Positions 1 to 7,956 of a stretch of DNA of 43,903 nt are shown here, piece after piece (position 1 is the first letter of the stretch; each line of letters starts with the position of its first letter). Under the pieces are notes generated by a model. That model worked only from the letters and a program-made list of their open reading frames with translations. It ran no database searches and was not told where the DNA came from. Made by a program: the position numbers and the translations under genes. Source of the stretch: an uncultured Bacilli bacterium (lineage in GTDB: Bacteria; Bacillota_I; Bacilli_A; RF39; UBA660); NCBI GenBank assembly GCA_947623815.1, contig CANQHO010000003.1, positions 1 through 43,903 on the forward strand, in the 5' to 3' direction.

Positions 1-91
1 TTTTAACAAAAATTTTAAATTTATTTTAATATGTTTTTATTTTCTATTTTGCGAAGCACTTTCCTAGAAGATAAAAACAGCTTCATTTTTA

Positions 92-469
92 ATGCTGAAA
101 AATGAAATTGGCTTTTTACCAGTTTTAGAAAATGATACTTTAATTGGTGTTATAACGGATCGGGATATAGTTATTAAAGGTTGTACGACTTTAAATGTCT
201 AAAATAAAGTTCAATCAATTATTTCAAATAAGGTAGTAACCATTGATATAAACAAAAATATTAGTGATTGTTTAAAAATAATGCAGAAGGAAAAAATAAG
301 TCGTCTTATAATTACTTCTGAAAATAAGATTGTTGGAATAATTAGTTTATTTGATTTATTGAAAATCGAAAAACTAGAAACCAAAATAATTAAAACTTTA
401 AAAATAATTAAAGAAAATAAAATAAACAATAAAGAACCATTACCTTCTATTGAGGACTTTGAATTATAG
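92..469 (+). pseudogene. CBS-domain protein remnant, interrupted by a stop
   Basis: One reading frame runs from ATG 92 to TAA 467-469 but is broken by an in-frame TAA at 200-202. The translation on both sides of that stop looks like one tandem CBS-domain protein. Before the stop are GFLPVLEND and IGVITDRDIV, and after it are VVTIDIN, KISRLIIT and IVGIISLFDLL. CBS pairs bind adenine nucleotides and usually regulate another activity. The expected start of the first CBS motif is missing upstream of 92, so the 5' end is also lost or lies in another frame. A suppressed stop or a 62-residue remnant starting at 281 cannot be excluded, but decay is the simplest reading. Confidence 0.7.
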
Positions 470-514
470 TAACCACCTTTTTCAATTAGAATATACTAAA
501 CTAGGAGGTAAGAT

Positions 515-757
515 ATGAACTTTACAGACGGTTTTTTTAAAAGAGTTGAAAAAAAAACCAATGTTAATAAAGACACTATTCTTTCCTTGGCCCAAAAATT
601 AAGTCAGGGAGATATGAAAAATGAAGATAATTTAAGAGAGGTTATCCATGAACTTAGTACCATGACTGGTAAATCAGTATCTAAAGAAAAAGAAGACAAA
701 ATAATTGAAGCCATTCAAAATGATCAAGTACCTGATAATATTGACAAGTTACTCTAA
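515..757 (+). CDS. spoVIF: SpoVIF-like sporulation protein
   Basis: This encodes 80 residues. The layout matches the small stage VI sporulation protein F (YjcC) family: an N-terminal FFKRVEKKTNVN segment, a helical middle with the invariant-looking SKEKEDKIIEAI, and a short tail. In Bacillus subtilis SpoVIF is a late sporulation protein needed for normal coat assembly. An AGGAGG ribosome binding site lies about 6 bases before the ATG. The stop codon sits in the loop of a terminator hairpin at 746-770. The 3' end and that terminator are repeated exactly at 2635-2676, where an insert separates this gene from spoIVA. The family assignment rests on recognition of the motifs, not on a search. Confidence 0.75.
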   Translation: MNFTDGFFKRVEKKTNVNKDTILSLAQKLSQGDMKNEDNLREVIHELSTMTGKSVSKEKEDKIIEAIQNDQVPDNIDKLL

Positions 758-771
758 AGTAACTTTTTTTG
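730..771 (+). repeat. Left 42-bp direct repeat (att-like)
   Basis: These 42 bases are identical to 2635-2676. They contain the last codons of spoVIF and its terminator. The two copies are offset by 1905 bp and bracket the ATPase and RhuM genes. This is the pattern left by integration at a gene's 3' end, or by recombination with a donor carrying that end. Confidence 0.85.
746..770 (+). terminator. spoVIF terminator
   Basis: The inverted repeat AAGTTACT (746-753) and AGTAACTT (758-765) is followed by a run of T. The spoVIF stop codon lies in the loop, so the terminator overlaps the coding end. A second exact copy lies at 2651-2675. Confidence 0.85.
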
Positions 772-792
772 ATAAAAAATGATATCGCAAAA

Positions 793-811
793 AAAGAAGC
801 CAAACTTCTTT
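793..811 (-). terminator. Terminator of the DUF4143 ATPase gene
   Basis: The stem AAAGAAG (793-799) and CTTCTTT (805-811) is followed by a U run in the minus-strand transcript (A run at 789-795 on the plus strand). It lies just after the stop at 824. Confidence 0.8.
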
Positions 812-823
812 CATTGACATATT

Positions 824-2029
824 TTACTTATCATTTAATAACCAATCTATTATATTGATAACTTTGATACCGTTATAATCATTATTTATCGATTTATCCA
901 TAGTCAATATAATTTTTTCATAGTTGTCGTCAATACTTTCTAAACTTCTAAGTTCTCTTTGTTTGACATTATCATTAACCAAAGACTTAGTAACTTGATA
1001 ATATTTGATACAATTAGGATTTTCTGCAATAAAATCTACTTCATATTCATTGGATTTTCCAATATTAACTCTGTATCCCCTTCTCAACAATTCCAAGTAA
1101 ACAACATTTTTCAGTAAATGACCTTCATCAATATTTCTAAAACCCAATATTATATTTCTAATTCCCGTATCCGATATATAATATTTACCTAAAGTTTTAA
1201 GCAATGCTTTACTCTTGATATCCGTTCTATCAGCTTTATACACAATAAAAGATTTTTCCAACATATTCAAATAATTATCAATTGTTTGGTGATTGGATTT
1301 CTCCATTATTTTATTACTATTTAAATAATCACTTATCTTACTAGAAGATATCGGACTACCAATATTATTTGATAAATATTTTATAATATTTTCTAAAAGA
1401 GCCGTATTTTGAATTTTATTTCTATCGATAATATCTTTTTTAACAATTGTATTATAAATATCATTCAAATAAGTTAAAACCAGGTCATCATTATTTTTAA
1501 TTGAAGTTATAGCGGGCAATCCCCCATATTTTAAATACTCATTAAATTTATCTTCCAAATTATTTTTATCATAATTATTAAAAACTAAATATTCTTTAAA
1601 TGACAAAGGATACATTTTTATTTCTATATATCGTCCCGATAACAAAGTTGATAATTCACTAGATAGAAGATAGGCATTCGATCCCGTTATATAAATATCT
1701 ATATCAAAATCTACTTTAAAAGAATTTATTGCCTTTTCCCATGATTCGACAATTTGGACTTCATCTAACAATAAATATACTTTACTTTTTTTCATTTTGG
1801 TTTGGACATATTGATATAAATCTTTGTAATTTTTTATATCATCATATAAGGCCGATTCAAAATTGATATAAATTATATTCTCTTCCTTAACTTTATTTTG
1901 TAATAAATAATCTTTAAACATCCGTAAAAGAGTTGATTTACCACTTCTTCTAACTCCTGTTATTACTTTTATAAATTCAGTATCTTTATAATCGATTATT
2001 TTTTTCAAATAATTATCTCTTTGAATCAT
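824..2029 (-). CDS. ATP-binding protein, AAA_14 plus DUF4143
   Basis: This encodes 401 residues. An N-terminal P-loop ATPase domain carries Walker A GVRRSGKST at about residues 25-33 and Walker B YLLLDEVQ near residue 87. The segment ITGSNAYLLSSELSTLLSGRY is the typical arginine-finger/sensor region of AAA_14 proteins. The C-terminal half is DUF4143, with a restriction-endonuclease-like tail (YEVDFIAE, then YYQVTKSL). The length is normal and the gene looks intact. Such stand-alone ATPases are common, often patchily distributed and of unknown role. This one sits alone inside the 42-bp repeats with its own promoter and terminator, which fits acquisition by transfer. Confidence 0.9.
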   Translation of the reverse strand: MIQRDNYLKKIIDYKDTEFIKVITGVRRSGKSTLLRMFKDYLLQNKVKEENIIYINFESALYDDIKNYKDLYQYVQTKMKKSKVYLLLDEVQIVESWEKAINSFKVDFDIDIYITGSNAYLLSSELSTLLSGRYIEIKMYPLSFKEYLVFNNYDKNNLEDKFNEYLKYGGLPAITSIKNNDDLVLTYLNDIYNTIVKKDIIDRNKIQNTALLENIIKYLSNNIGSPISSSKISDYLNSNKIMEKSNHQTIDNYLNMLEKSFIVYKADRTDIKSKALLKTLGKYYISDTGIRNIILGFRNIDEGHLLKNVVYLELLRRGYRVNIGKSNEYEVDFIAENPNCIKYYQVTKSLVNDNVKQRELRSLESIDDNYEKIILTMDKSINNDYNGIKVINIIDWLLNDK

Positions 2030-2046
2030 ATTTCATCACCAATTCC

Positions 2047-2075
2047 ATAATATCACAATAAAACTTAGCTGTAAA
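2047..2075 (-). promoter_or_regulatory. Promoter of the DUF4143 ATPase gene
   Basis: On the minus strand, a -35 TTTACA (2070-2075) and a -10 TATTAT (2047-2052) are 17 bases apart. They lie just upstream of the ATG at 2029. Confidence 0.65.
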
Positions 2076-2090
2076 GTTTTGATGATGAAC

Positions 2091-2123
2091 TTGCAAAAAA
2101 AGTTTTTTTGACATTTTTTGCAA
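2091..2123. repeat. Inverted repeat between divergent genes
   Basis: TTGCAAAAAA (2091-2100) and TTTTTTGCAA (2114-2123) form a 10-bp inverted repeat in the 220-base space between the ATPase gene and the RhuM remnant. It is not followed by a clear terminator tract, so it could be an operator or a leftover of the insert. Confidence 0.5.
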
Positions 2124-2249
2124 ATGAATTTTTTTAAACTGTTTTAAACAAAATAACAATATTAAATAACTGTGATGATATATATCCCAAAATATAGTAT
2201 AATTTAATTAGCCCGTTAAAACAAAAATTAAGACAAGGAGGAAACTATT

Positions 2250-2619
2250 ATGAAGAGTTTACAAATTAGAAATTCAACAGCAGAGTTTTTAATATTTACT
2301 AAACAAAAAAAAGAAAAAAATATTGAAGTAATAGTAGATGAAGAATCTGTATGGTTAAGTCAAAAATTAATGGCCGAATTATTTGGAACAACTAGAAACA
2401 ATATTACTATGCATTTAAAAGATATTTTTAGTAAAGAACTAGACGAAAAAGCAACTAGTAAGGATTTCTTACTAGTTCAAAAAGAAGGACAAAGAGAAGT
2501 AAAAAGAAATACAAAATATTATAATTTAGATGTCGTTATTACAATTTAATCAACAAGAAGTATTAGATAATCTAGGAACAGTTTCTCATAAAATTGCGGA
2601 AAGTATGAAGATAATTTAA
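2250..2619 (+). pseudogene. RhuM-family protein, internally deleted
   Basis: The intact N-terminal part (2250-2549, 99 residues) has typical RhuM features: the segments VWLSQKLMAELFGTTRNNI, MHLKDIF and YYNLDVVITI. The normal protein is roughly 330 residues. Here a stop comes directly after the YNLDV motif. The next 26 codons, in another frame (2539-2619), read FNQQEVLDNLGTVSHKIAE, which resembles the C-terminal end of the same family. About 200 middle codons are therefore missing and the gene is dead or makes a DNA-binding-like fragment. An AGGAGG ribosome binding site precedes the ATG. RhuM proteins are associated with pathogenicity and other mobile islands, in agreement with the flanking repeats. 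Confidence 0.75.
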
Positions 2620-2634
2620 GATAGTTTATCCAAA

Positions 2635-2676
2635 ACCTGATAATATTGACAAGTTACTCTAAAGTAACTTTTTTTG
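2635..2676 (+). repeat. Right 42-bp direct repeat with terminator copy
   Basis: This is an exact copy of 730-771. It includes the last five codons and stop of spoVIF without the rest of the gene, plus the hairpin AAGTTACT/AGTAACTT (2651-2670) and T run. It marks the right edge of the insert and lies 49 bases before the spoIVA ATG. Confidence 0.85.
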
Positions 2677-2725
2677 GTATAAAAAGGTAATGTAATCATA
2701 ATATTTACTAGAAAGTAGGGATTAA

Positions 2726-4201
2726 ATGGAAAAAACAGACATCATAAAAAATATTGCCAAACGGACTGATGGGGAAATATATTTAGGAGTTGTTGGAGCC
2801 GTTAGAACAGGTAAATCAACATTTATAAAAAAAGTAATTGAAAACTTAGTTGTACCAAATATTGAAGATGAATATGAAAGAAAAAGAGCCTTAGATGAAA
2901 TCCCCCAATCCGCTCAAGGAAAAACCATCATGACGATCGAACCTAAATTTGTACCGAGCAATGGAGCAACTATTTTAATTGATGATTTTAAAGCCTCAAT
3001 TAGACTAATTGACTGTGTCGGTTATGTTATACCTGGTTCCACTGGCTATGAAACCGAAGATGGACCAAGATTGGTTAAATGTCCATGGTATGATGAAGAA
3101 ATACCTTTTATCGAAGCGGCAGAAATTGGTACGGAAAAAGTAATTAGAGATCATTCATCAATTGGTATTGTCGTAACTACCGATGGATCATTTACCGATA
3201 TTTCTAGAAATGATTATATCGAAGCTGAAGAAAGAATTGTATCCGAATTAAAAGAAATTGGTAAACCTTTTATTGTTATTTTAAACAGTAATCACCCTAG
3301 TTTACCAGAAACGGAAAAACTGGCTGAACAATTAAAAGAAAACTACCAAGTACCAGTTTTACCAATCAGTATTGAAAATATGACCGAAAGAGATATATAC
3401 AATATCTTAAAAGAAGCACTATATGAATTTCCAGTATTAGAAGTAAAAGTTGATATGCCCGAATGGATCGCTTGCTTATCACCAAACAATTGGCTTAAAA
3501 AAATATACATTGACAAAATAAAAGAAAGTGTTATGGAAATCGATAAACTTAAGGATATCGATAAAATAACTGACCATTTTCACGAATGTGAATATATTGA
3601 AAAGGCTTATCTATCTGGAGTTGATCCATCAACTGGTATTGTAACTGTTACTTTGGAAGCCAAAAAAGATTTATACAATCAAGTGTTAAAAGAAATAATT
3701 GGTACCGATATAAAAAACAAATCTGATTTACTTAAATTATTCCAAGAATATCAAGAGGCTAAAACCGAATACGATCAAATAAAAAATGCTTTAAAAATGG
3801 TTAAACAAACCGGATATGGGGTGGCTAGTCCATCACTTAGTGATATGAAATTAGATACCCCAGAAATAATAAAACAAGGAAGTAGATACGGTATCAAATT
3901 AAAGGCTACTGCCCCATCTATTCACATGATAAGAGTTGATGTTGAATCTACCTTTGAACCAATTATCGGTTCGGAATTACAAAGTAAAGAACTTATTGAT
4001 TACCTCATGAAAGACTATGATTCCAATCCAGATAACATTTGGAAAAGTGAAATATTTGGAAGAAGTTTAGATGTCATCGTAAAAGAAGGAATCCAAGCCA
4101 AACTTTCTTTATTACCAGAAAATGTTCGTTTTAAACTTTGTCAAACTTTAGGTAAATTAGTTAATAAAGGTAGTGGTAATTTATTTGCTATTGTAATATA
4201 A
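2726..4201 (+). CDS. spoIVA: Stage IV sporulation protein A, spore coat ATPase
   Basis: This encodes 491 residues, the usual SpoIVA length. The N-terminal P-loop domain has Walker A GAVRTGKST with Lys30, the same number as the catalytic lysine of the B. subtilis protein. It is followed by LIDCVGY and a long middle domain. The C-terminal domain ends in a short hydrophobic tail (GNLFAIVI), the part that anchors SpoIVA through SpoVM. SpoIVA polymerises on the forespore surface using ATP and is the base of the spore coat. It is essentially restricted to endospore formers, so its intact state suggests this lineage can make spores. It converges with der over a shared terminator. Confidence 0.95.
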   Translation: MEKTDIIKNIAKRTDGEIYLGVVGAVRTGKSTFIKKVIENLVVPNIEDEYERKRALDEIPQSAQGKTIMTIEPKFVPSNGATILIDDFKASIRLIDCVGYVIPGSTGYETEDGPRLVKCPWYDEEIPFIEAAEIGTEKVIRDHSSIGIVVTTDGSFTDISRNDYIEAEERIVSELKEIGKPFIVILNSNHPSLPETEKLAEQLKENYQVPVLPISIENMTERDIYNILKEALYEFPVLEVKVDMPEWIACLSPNNWLKKIYIDKIKESVMEIDKLKDIDKITDHFHECEYIEKAYLSGVDPSTGIVTVTLEAKKDLYNQVLKEIIGTDIKNKSDLLKLFQEYQEAKTEYDQIKNALKMVKQTGYGVASPSLSDMKLDTPEIIKQGSRYGIKLKATAPSIHMIRVDVESTFEPIIGSELQSKELIDYLMKDYDSNPDNIWKSEIFGRSLDVIVKEGIQAKLSLLPENVRFKLCQTLGKLVNKGSGNLFAIVI

Positions 4202-4223
4202 AAGACAAGAATTTTCTTGTCTT
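4202..4223. terminator. Bidirectional terminator between spoIVA and der
   Basis: The perfect stem AAGACAAGAA (4202-4211) and TTCTTGTCTT (4214-4223) lies between the convergent stops at 4201 and 4225, with T-rich sequence downstream on the plus strand. Confidence 0.8.
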
Positions 4224-4224
4224 T

Positions 4225-5544
4225 TCACATATTATTTTCCCCTTTATTTTTAAACTGAATAACAATTGGTGTTCCTTCCAATTCAAAATTTTCCCGCAAC
4301 TTATTTTCCAAATAACGTTTGTATGAAAAATGAACCAATCCTTTACTATTAACTTGAATATTAAAAGTTGGGGGCATGGTACTTACTTGATTCGCAAAAT
4401 AAATTTTTAATCTTCTATCTTTATAAGATGGTGGTAAATTTAAATGATAGGCTTCTTCAATAACATCATTTAATACACTAGTTTTAACCATCAAATTACT
4501 ATTTTGATAAACTTTTTCAATTTCTGGCATAAGAGTATGAATTCTTTTTTTCGTCAAAGCCGATAAAAAGACAATTGGGGCATAAGAAATAAACGCTAAT
4601 TCACTTCTTATCCACTCTTTCATTTTTTTCATTTCCGTATCTTTATTTTCAATCAAATCCCATTTGTTAACGGCAATAATAATTCCTTTACCGGCTTCCA
4701 AAGCATAAGATGCAATATGTTTATCATGTTCAATAATACCTTCTTCAGCATTGATAACTAATACACAAACATCCGATCTTTCAATGGCCTGCATAGAACG
4801 CAGTAAACTATATTTTTCGATTTTTTCATAAACCCGACCTTTTTTCCGCATTCCGGCTGTATCGATTACCACATATTTTTTTTCATGATAAGTGAAAGGT
4901 AAATCTATCGAATCTCTAGTAGTACCTGCTATAGATGAAACAATTACTCTTTCTTCATTAAGTAAAGCATTTACTAAACTACTTTTCCCCACATTGGGTC
5001 TTCCAATAAAAGAAAAATGGATGGAATCATCTTTTTTTTCTTCACTACTTTTATTCATATCTTTACATATTTCTTCAATCAAAGTAACAGTTTCACTATT
5101 TTGTTCCCCACTGACACTAACATAATTTTCAAATCCTAATTCATAAAAATCATATTGATGATTTTTGTATTCTTTAGTATCCATTTTATTTATGGCAACA
5201 ATAACCGGTTTTTTAGATTTTATCAAAATATCTCTAACTAAAAAATCATCACTAGTTAATCCTTCTTTTCCATCGACTACAAATACTACTTTGTCGGCTT
5301 CATCAATCGCAATCATCGCTTGCATTTTAATGTCTTCTATAAAGTCATTATCCCCTTTTTCAATTCCCCCAGTATCAATTAGATAAAAACTATAATCTTG
5401 ATAATTAACCGTTCCATATAAACGATCTCTAGTGACACCGGGTGTATCTTCAATAATTGCCATTCTTTTTCCTATTAAACGATTAAATAAAGTACTTTTC
5501 CCCACATTTGGTCTTCCCACCAAAGCAACTGTTTGTTTGGCCAT
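4225..5544 (-). CDS. der: Ribosome-assembly GTPase Der (EngA)
   Basis: This encodes 439 residues. Two tandem GTPase domains each begin with a GRPNVGKS P-loop (about residue 10 and again near 180). Both have DTPG/DTAG switch II motifs and NKMD/NKWD G4 motifs. A C-terminal KH-like domain contains the PPTFNIQVN region. Der is an essential factor in maturation of the 50S subunit. The ribosome binding site AGAGGTG precedes the ATG, and a TATAAT-like -10 lies in the 41-base gap to the upstream gene. The proximity of der and spoIVA is also seen in Bacillus. Confidence 0.97.
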   Translation of the reverse strand: MAKQTVALVGRPNVGKSTLFNRLIGKRMAIIEDTPGVTRDRLYGTVNYQDYSFYLIDTGGIEKGDNDFIEDIKMQAMIAIDEADKVVFVVDGKEGLTSDDFLVRDILIKSKKPVIVAINKMDTKEYKNHQYDFYELGFENYVSVSGEQNSETVTLIEEICKDMNKSSEEKKDDSIHFSFIGRPNVGKSSLVNALLNEERVIVSSIAGTTRDSIDLPFTYHEKKYVVIDTAGMRKKGRVYEKIEKYSLLRSMQAIERSDVCVLVINAEEGIIEHDKHIASYALEAGKGIIIAVNKWDLIENKDTEMKKMKEWIRSELAFISYAPIVFLSALTKKRIHTLMPEIEKVYQNSNLMVKTSVLNDVIEEAYHLNLPPSYKDRRLKIYFANQVSTMPPTFNIQVNSKGLVHFSYKRYLENKLRENFELEGTPIVIQFKNKGENNM

Positions 5545-5585
5545 AACAACACCTCTTTGGTATTATATCAAATTTTTTTTTATTT

Positions 5586-5984
5586 TTAAACATCTTCATC
5601 GATGATTATATCAATTGTATGTTCTAAAATATTTCCTATTTCTAAATTAGATATTTTTTTATTTAAAGTAATAAATGGTTGGATTTTTTTTAAATAATTA
5701 AGTTGATAGTCATCATCAATAATAAATTTAAACTTAGTATCTATTACTTGAACATTTATATCATCATCGAGAAAAAAAAGGTCATCATCAGTAAAATATA
5801 CAGTAATTAAATAACCATAATTTTCATCTTTAAATATTTTAATAAAATATATTTGACGATTTTTTATTTGGTATTTATTTTTGATAATTTTTAATATTTT
5901 TTTTAAATTATCTTCTTTTTCAACATCAAATAAATAATTGGAAACCAAAATTTTAATTTTGTCATCTTCTTCTATTACTTTCAT
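5586..5984 (-). CDS. Acidic protein of unknown function
   Basis: This encodes 132 residues. It has no signal peptide or membrane span. It is rich in Asp, Ile and Lys, with acidic clusters such as FTDDDLFFLDDD and a C-terminal DIIIDEDV. Alternating short hydrophobic strands and a basic helix (LKKILKIIKNKYQIKNRQ) suggest a small alpha/beta fold in the cytoplasm. An AGGAAGTG ribosome binding site supports the start. It lies upstream of der on the same strand, 41 bases away. I do not recognise the family. Confidence 0.7.
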   Translation of the reverse strand: MKVIEEDDKIKILVSNYLFDVEKEDNLKKILKIIKNKYQIKNRQIYFIKIFKDENYGYLITVYFTDDDLFFLDDDINVQVIDTKFKFIIDDDYQLNYLKKIQPFITLNKKISNLEIGNILEHTIDIIIDEDV

Positions 5985-6030
5985 ATTTCACTTCCTAAAT
6001 TATTGTATGTTTTTAAATTAGAAATGCGAA

Positions 6031-6057
6031 AAAGAAAATAGTTTTTCTATTTTCTTT
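6031..6057 (-). terminator. Terminator of the chimeric amidase gene
   Basis: The stem AAAGAAAATAG (6031-6041) and CTATTTTCTTT (6047-6057) overlaps the stop codon. The minus-strand transcript continues into a U-rich stretch. Confidence 0.8.
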
Positions 6058-7954
6058 AACTATTCCTACAAAATTCGTAAAATTCACCTTTTCCTTTAAC
6101 TATTTTACATTTTTTCCCTGAGGCATCTTTTTCACCGACTGGACAATATCCAGTAGAACTAAAATAATAGCAATACCATTTATCTTTTCTTGTACATTTT
6201 CCACCATGCCATTCACAGCCTTGTTGACCTTTAAAAATGTTTGTACAATCAGAATAAGTTTTATATAATTTACAAATATCACTACTTGATTTTTTTTCTA
6301 AATTTTCATGTACTCCATAATTATTATTAGAGTTACTATTTGAATTACTATTGCTGCTAGAACTATTTGAACTACTGCTTGAGCTACTACTAGAACTACT
6401 TGTTGAACTATTAGAACTACTACTATCAGTAGTACTTCTAGCAATTTTACTACCATAATGTTTTTTAAATACATTAGCTAATTCTTTAGCTATTTTTTCT
6501 TTATTTTTATTATATTTATTCATGGCAGCTGTATTATCGTAAAACTCGGTTTCTATATAAGTAATCGGAATATTTAAGCTTTCAAAATAATTAACATTTT
6601 TTAAACTTTGGGTGATGTTACCCATGCTTTTACCGGTATATTTTACTACAGCTTCTTTCAATTCTTTATCGATACTAGACATTCCTTTAGTTCCCAACAT
6701 TAAAAGGGTTCCCTGAGCCGTATGTGAATCACTGGCATTAAAATGAATTTCAATAACATGGGTAAATTTTTTAAATTTCTTTTCATTATTCTTAAATGTT
6801 TGGGTTTTTAAAACATTTTCCACATACATTGATTTATTCATTTTAGCATCTGTTCCACCCAACATTTCATTGGCAATTGAAGCTTTTAAGTTTAAATTAT
6901 CTAATTCTTTTTTCAACAGTTTAGCTAGTATTCTAGTTTGATCTGGTTCTAAGTATTTATATCCACTTTCTTCACGACATTCATTGCTTACTTGGGCACA
7001 ATATGGATAATAAGAGTGACCGGCAATTATCAAAATTCCACCATCACCTTTACTTTTACTGGTGGAAATTTCATCGATTTCCCAATCATCTTCCAATACT
7101 ACTCTATTGGTTGTTTCTGGATTAGGAGTTTTACTAGGTGTTTTATTTTTTCTATCATTGGCACCGGGGTCAATGTATCCGGCCTCTTTACAGTCTGATG
7201 CACTTGTTAAAAAGCATGATACACATCCCATAAAATTATCTTTACTTCCAACTCGGCCAAATACCCACTGAACTATAGCTAGTACAAAGAATATGGCGAC
7301 ACCAGCTATAAGCCTTCTGGTGAATTTATTTTTTTGTTCGTCCATATCTTTTTCTTCACTACTTGTTGTTGCTTTAAAAAAGTCTAACATTCCTAAGGCA
7401 ATTATTATTATTGGAATTAGTAATTTCAATATATTGAATAAAGCTCTAACATACATAGGTAAAGTTTCTGGTATTTGATCTTTGGTATTTCCTGTACAGG
7501 TTATAGCTTTTATTTTTCCTTCGTTTGGGTCTTTACTACTATTATCTTCTTTTTTGGTAGTACTACTACCTGTAACATCTACCGGCATACAGGAATTATT
7601 TTTAACTTCACATTCGTTGCTTCCAACTTTTTTAGGGCATTCGTCAGCTTCATAGTCATAACATGTTTTACTTTCGGAAGTATCAACCGCATTTCCTTCG
7701 GAATCAACGGTAGTAACACATTTATCGTCCTTAACTTCACAGGTCATTCCATTTACTTCTTCAGGACACCCCAAATCCGGATAATCTTCACAATAGGCAT
7801 CTTTACAGGTATTCGATGTTTGATAACAAATTTTACCTTCTGAAGATTTGACTGGACAATTACTCACCTCATATTCATCACATGTTTTGGCAGCATTAAC
7901 TTGAGAAGTAAATAAAATAAAACTAAATAAAAATAATAATATTTTTTTCTTCAC
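6056..7954 (-). CDS. Secreted Cys-rich/pilin-like chimera with N-acetylmuramoyl-L-alanine amidase domain
   Basis: This encodes 632 residues from a GTG start. In order: a signal peptide (1-21) and three Cys-rich modules (24-122, pattern C-x3-Y-x4-CP then two more Cys). Next is a conserved cassette beginning IKAITCTG (148-155), with two membrane helices at about 172-194 and 213-234 joined by a short charged loop, then FMGC-x2-C. After this comes an Amidase_3-like domain at about 305-500. Candidate zinc ligands are His313 (AGHS), Glu336 and His404 (IHFNAS), with a catalytic Glu in YIETEF near 468-470. A Ser/Asn-rich linker (507-545) and a second Cys-rich domain end the protein. The helix pair resembles TrbC/VirB2 pilin-like proteins. 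The gene starts 2 bases after engB, so it is in an operon with it. Its N-terminal half is shared with the proteins at 24596 and 26216. Confidence 0.75.
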   Translation of the reverse strand: MKKKILLFLFSFILFTSQVNAAKTCDEYEVSNCPVKSSEGKICYQTSNTCKDAYCEDYPDLGCPEEVNGMTCEVKDDKCVTTVDSEGNAVDTSESKTCYDYEADECPKKVGSNECEVKNNSCMPVDVTGSSTTKKEDNSSKDPNEGKIKAITCTGNTKDQIPETLPMYVRALFNILKLLIPIIIIALGMLDFFKATTSSEEKDMDEQKNKFTRRLIAGVAIFFVLAIVQWVFGRVGSKDNFMGCVSCFLTSASDCKEAGYIDPGANDRKNKTPSKTPNPETTNRVVLEDDWEIDEISTSKSKGDGGILIIAGHSYYPYCAQVSNECREESGYKYLEPDQTRILAKLLKKELDNLNLKASIANEMLGGTDAKMNKSMYVENVLKTQTFKNNEKKFKKFTHVIEIHFNASDSHTAQGTLLMLGTKGMSSIDKELKEAVVKYTGKSMGNITQSLKNVNYFESLNIPITYIETEFYDNTAAMNKYNKNKEKIAKELANVFKKHYGSKIARSTTDSSSSNSSTSSSSSSSSSSSNSSSSNSNSNSNSNNNYGVHENLEKKSSSDICKLYKTYSDCTNIFKGQQGCEWHGGKCTRKDKWYCYYFSSTGYCPVGEKDASGKKCKIVKGKGEFYEFCRNS

Positions 7955-7956
7955 AA

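Noticed and set aside
211-429. 72-residue minus-strand frame opposite the CBS remnant
   Set aside because: It has no ribosome binding site and lies antisense to clear CBS-like coding sequence. It is an AT-rich shadow frame.
7475-7843. 122-residue plus-strand frame opposite the amidase chimera
   Set aside because: It lies fully antisense to a gene with a signal peptide, conserved repeats and catalytic motifs, and has no ribosome binding site.
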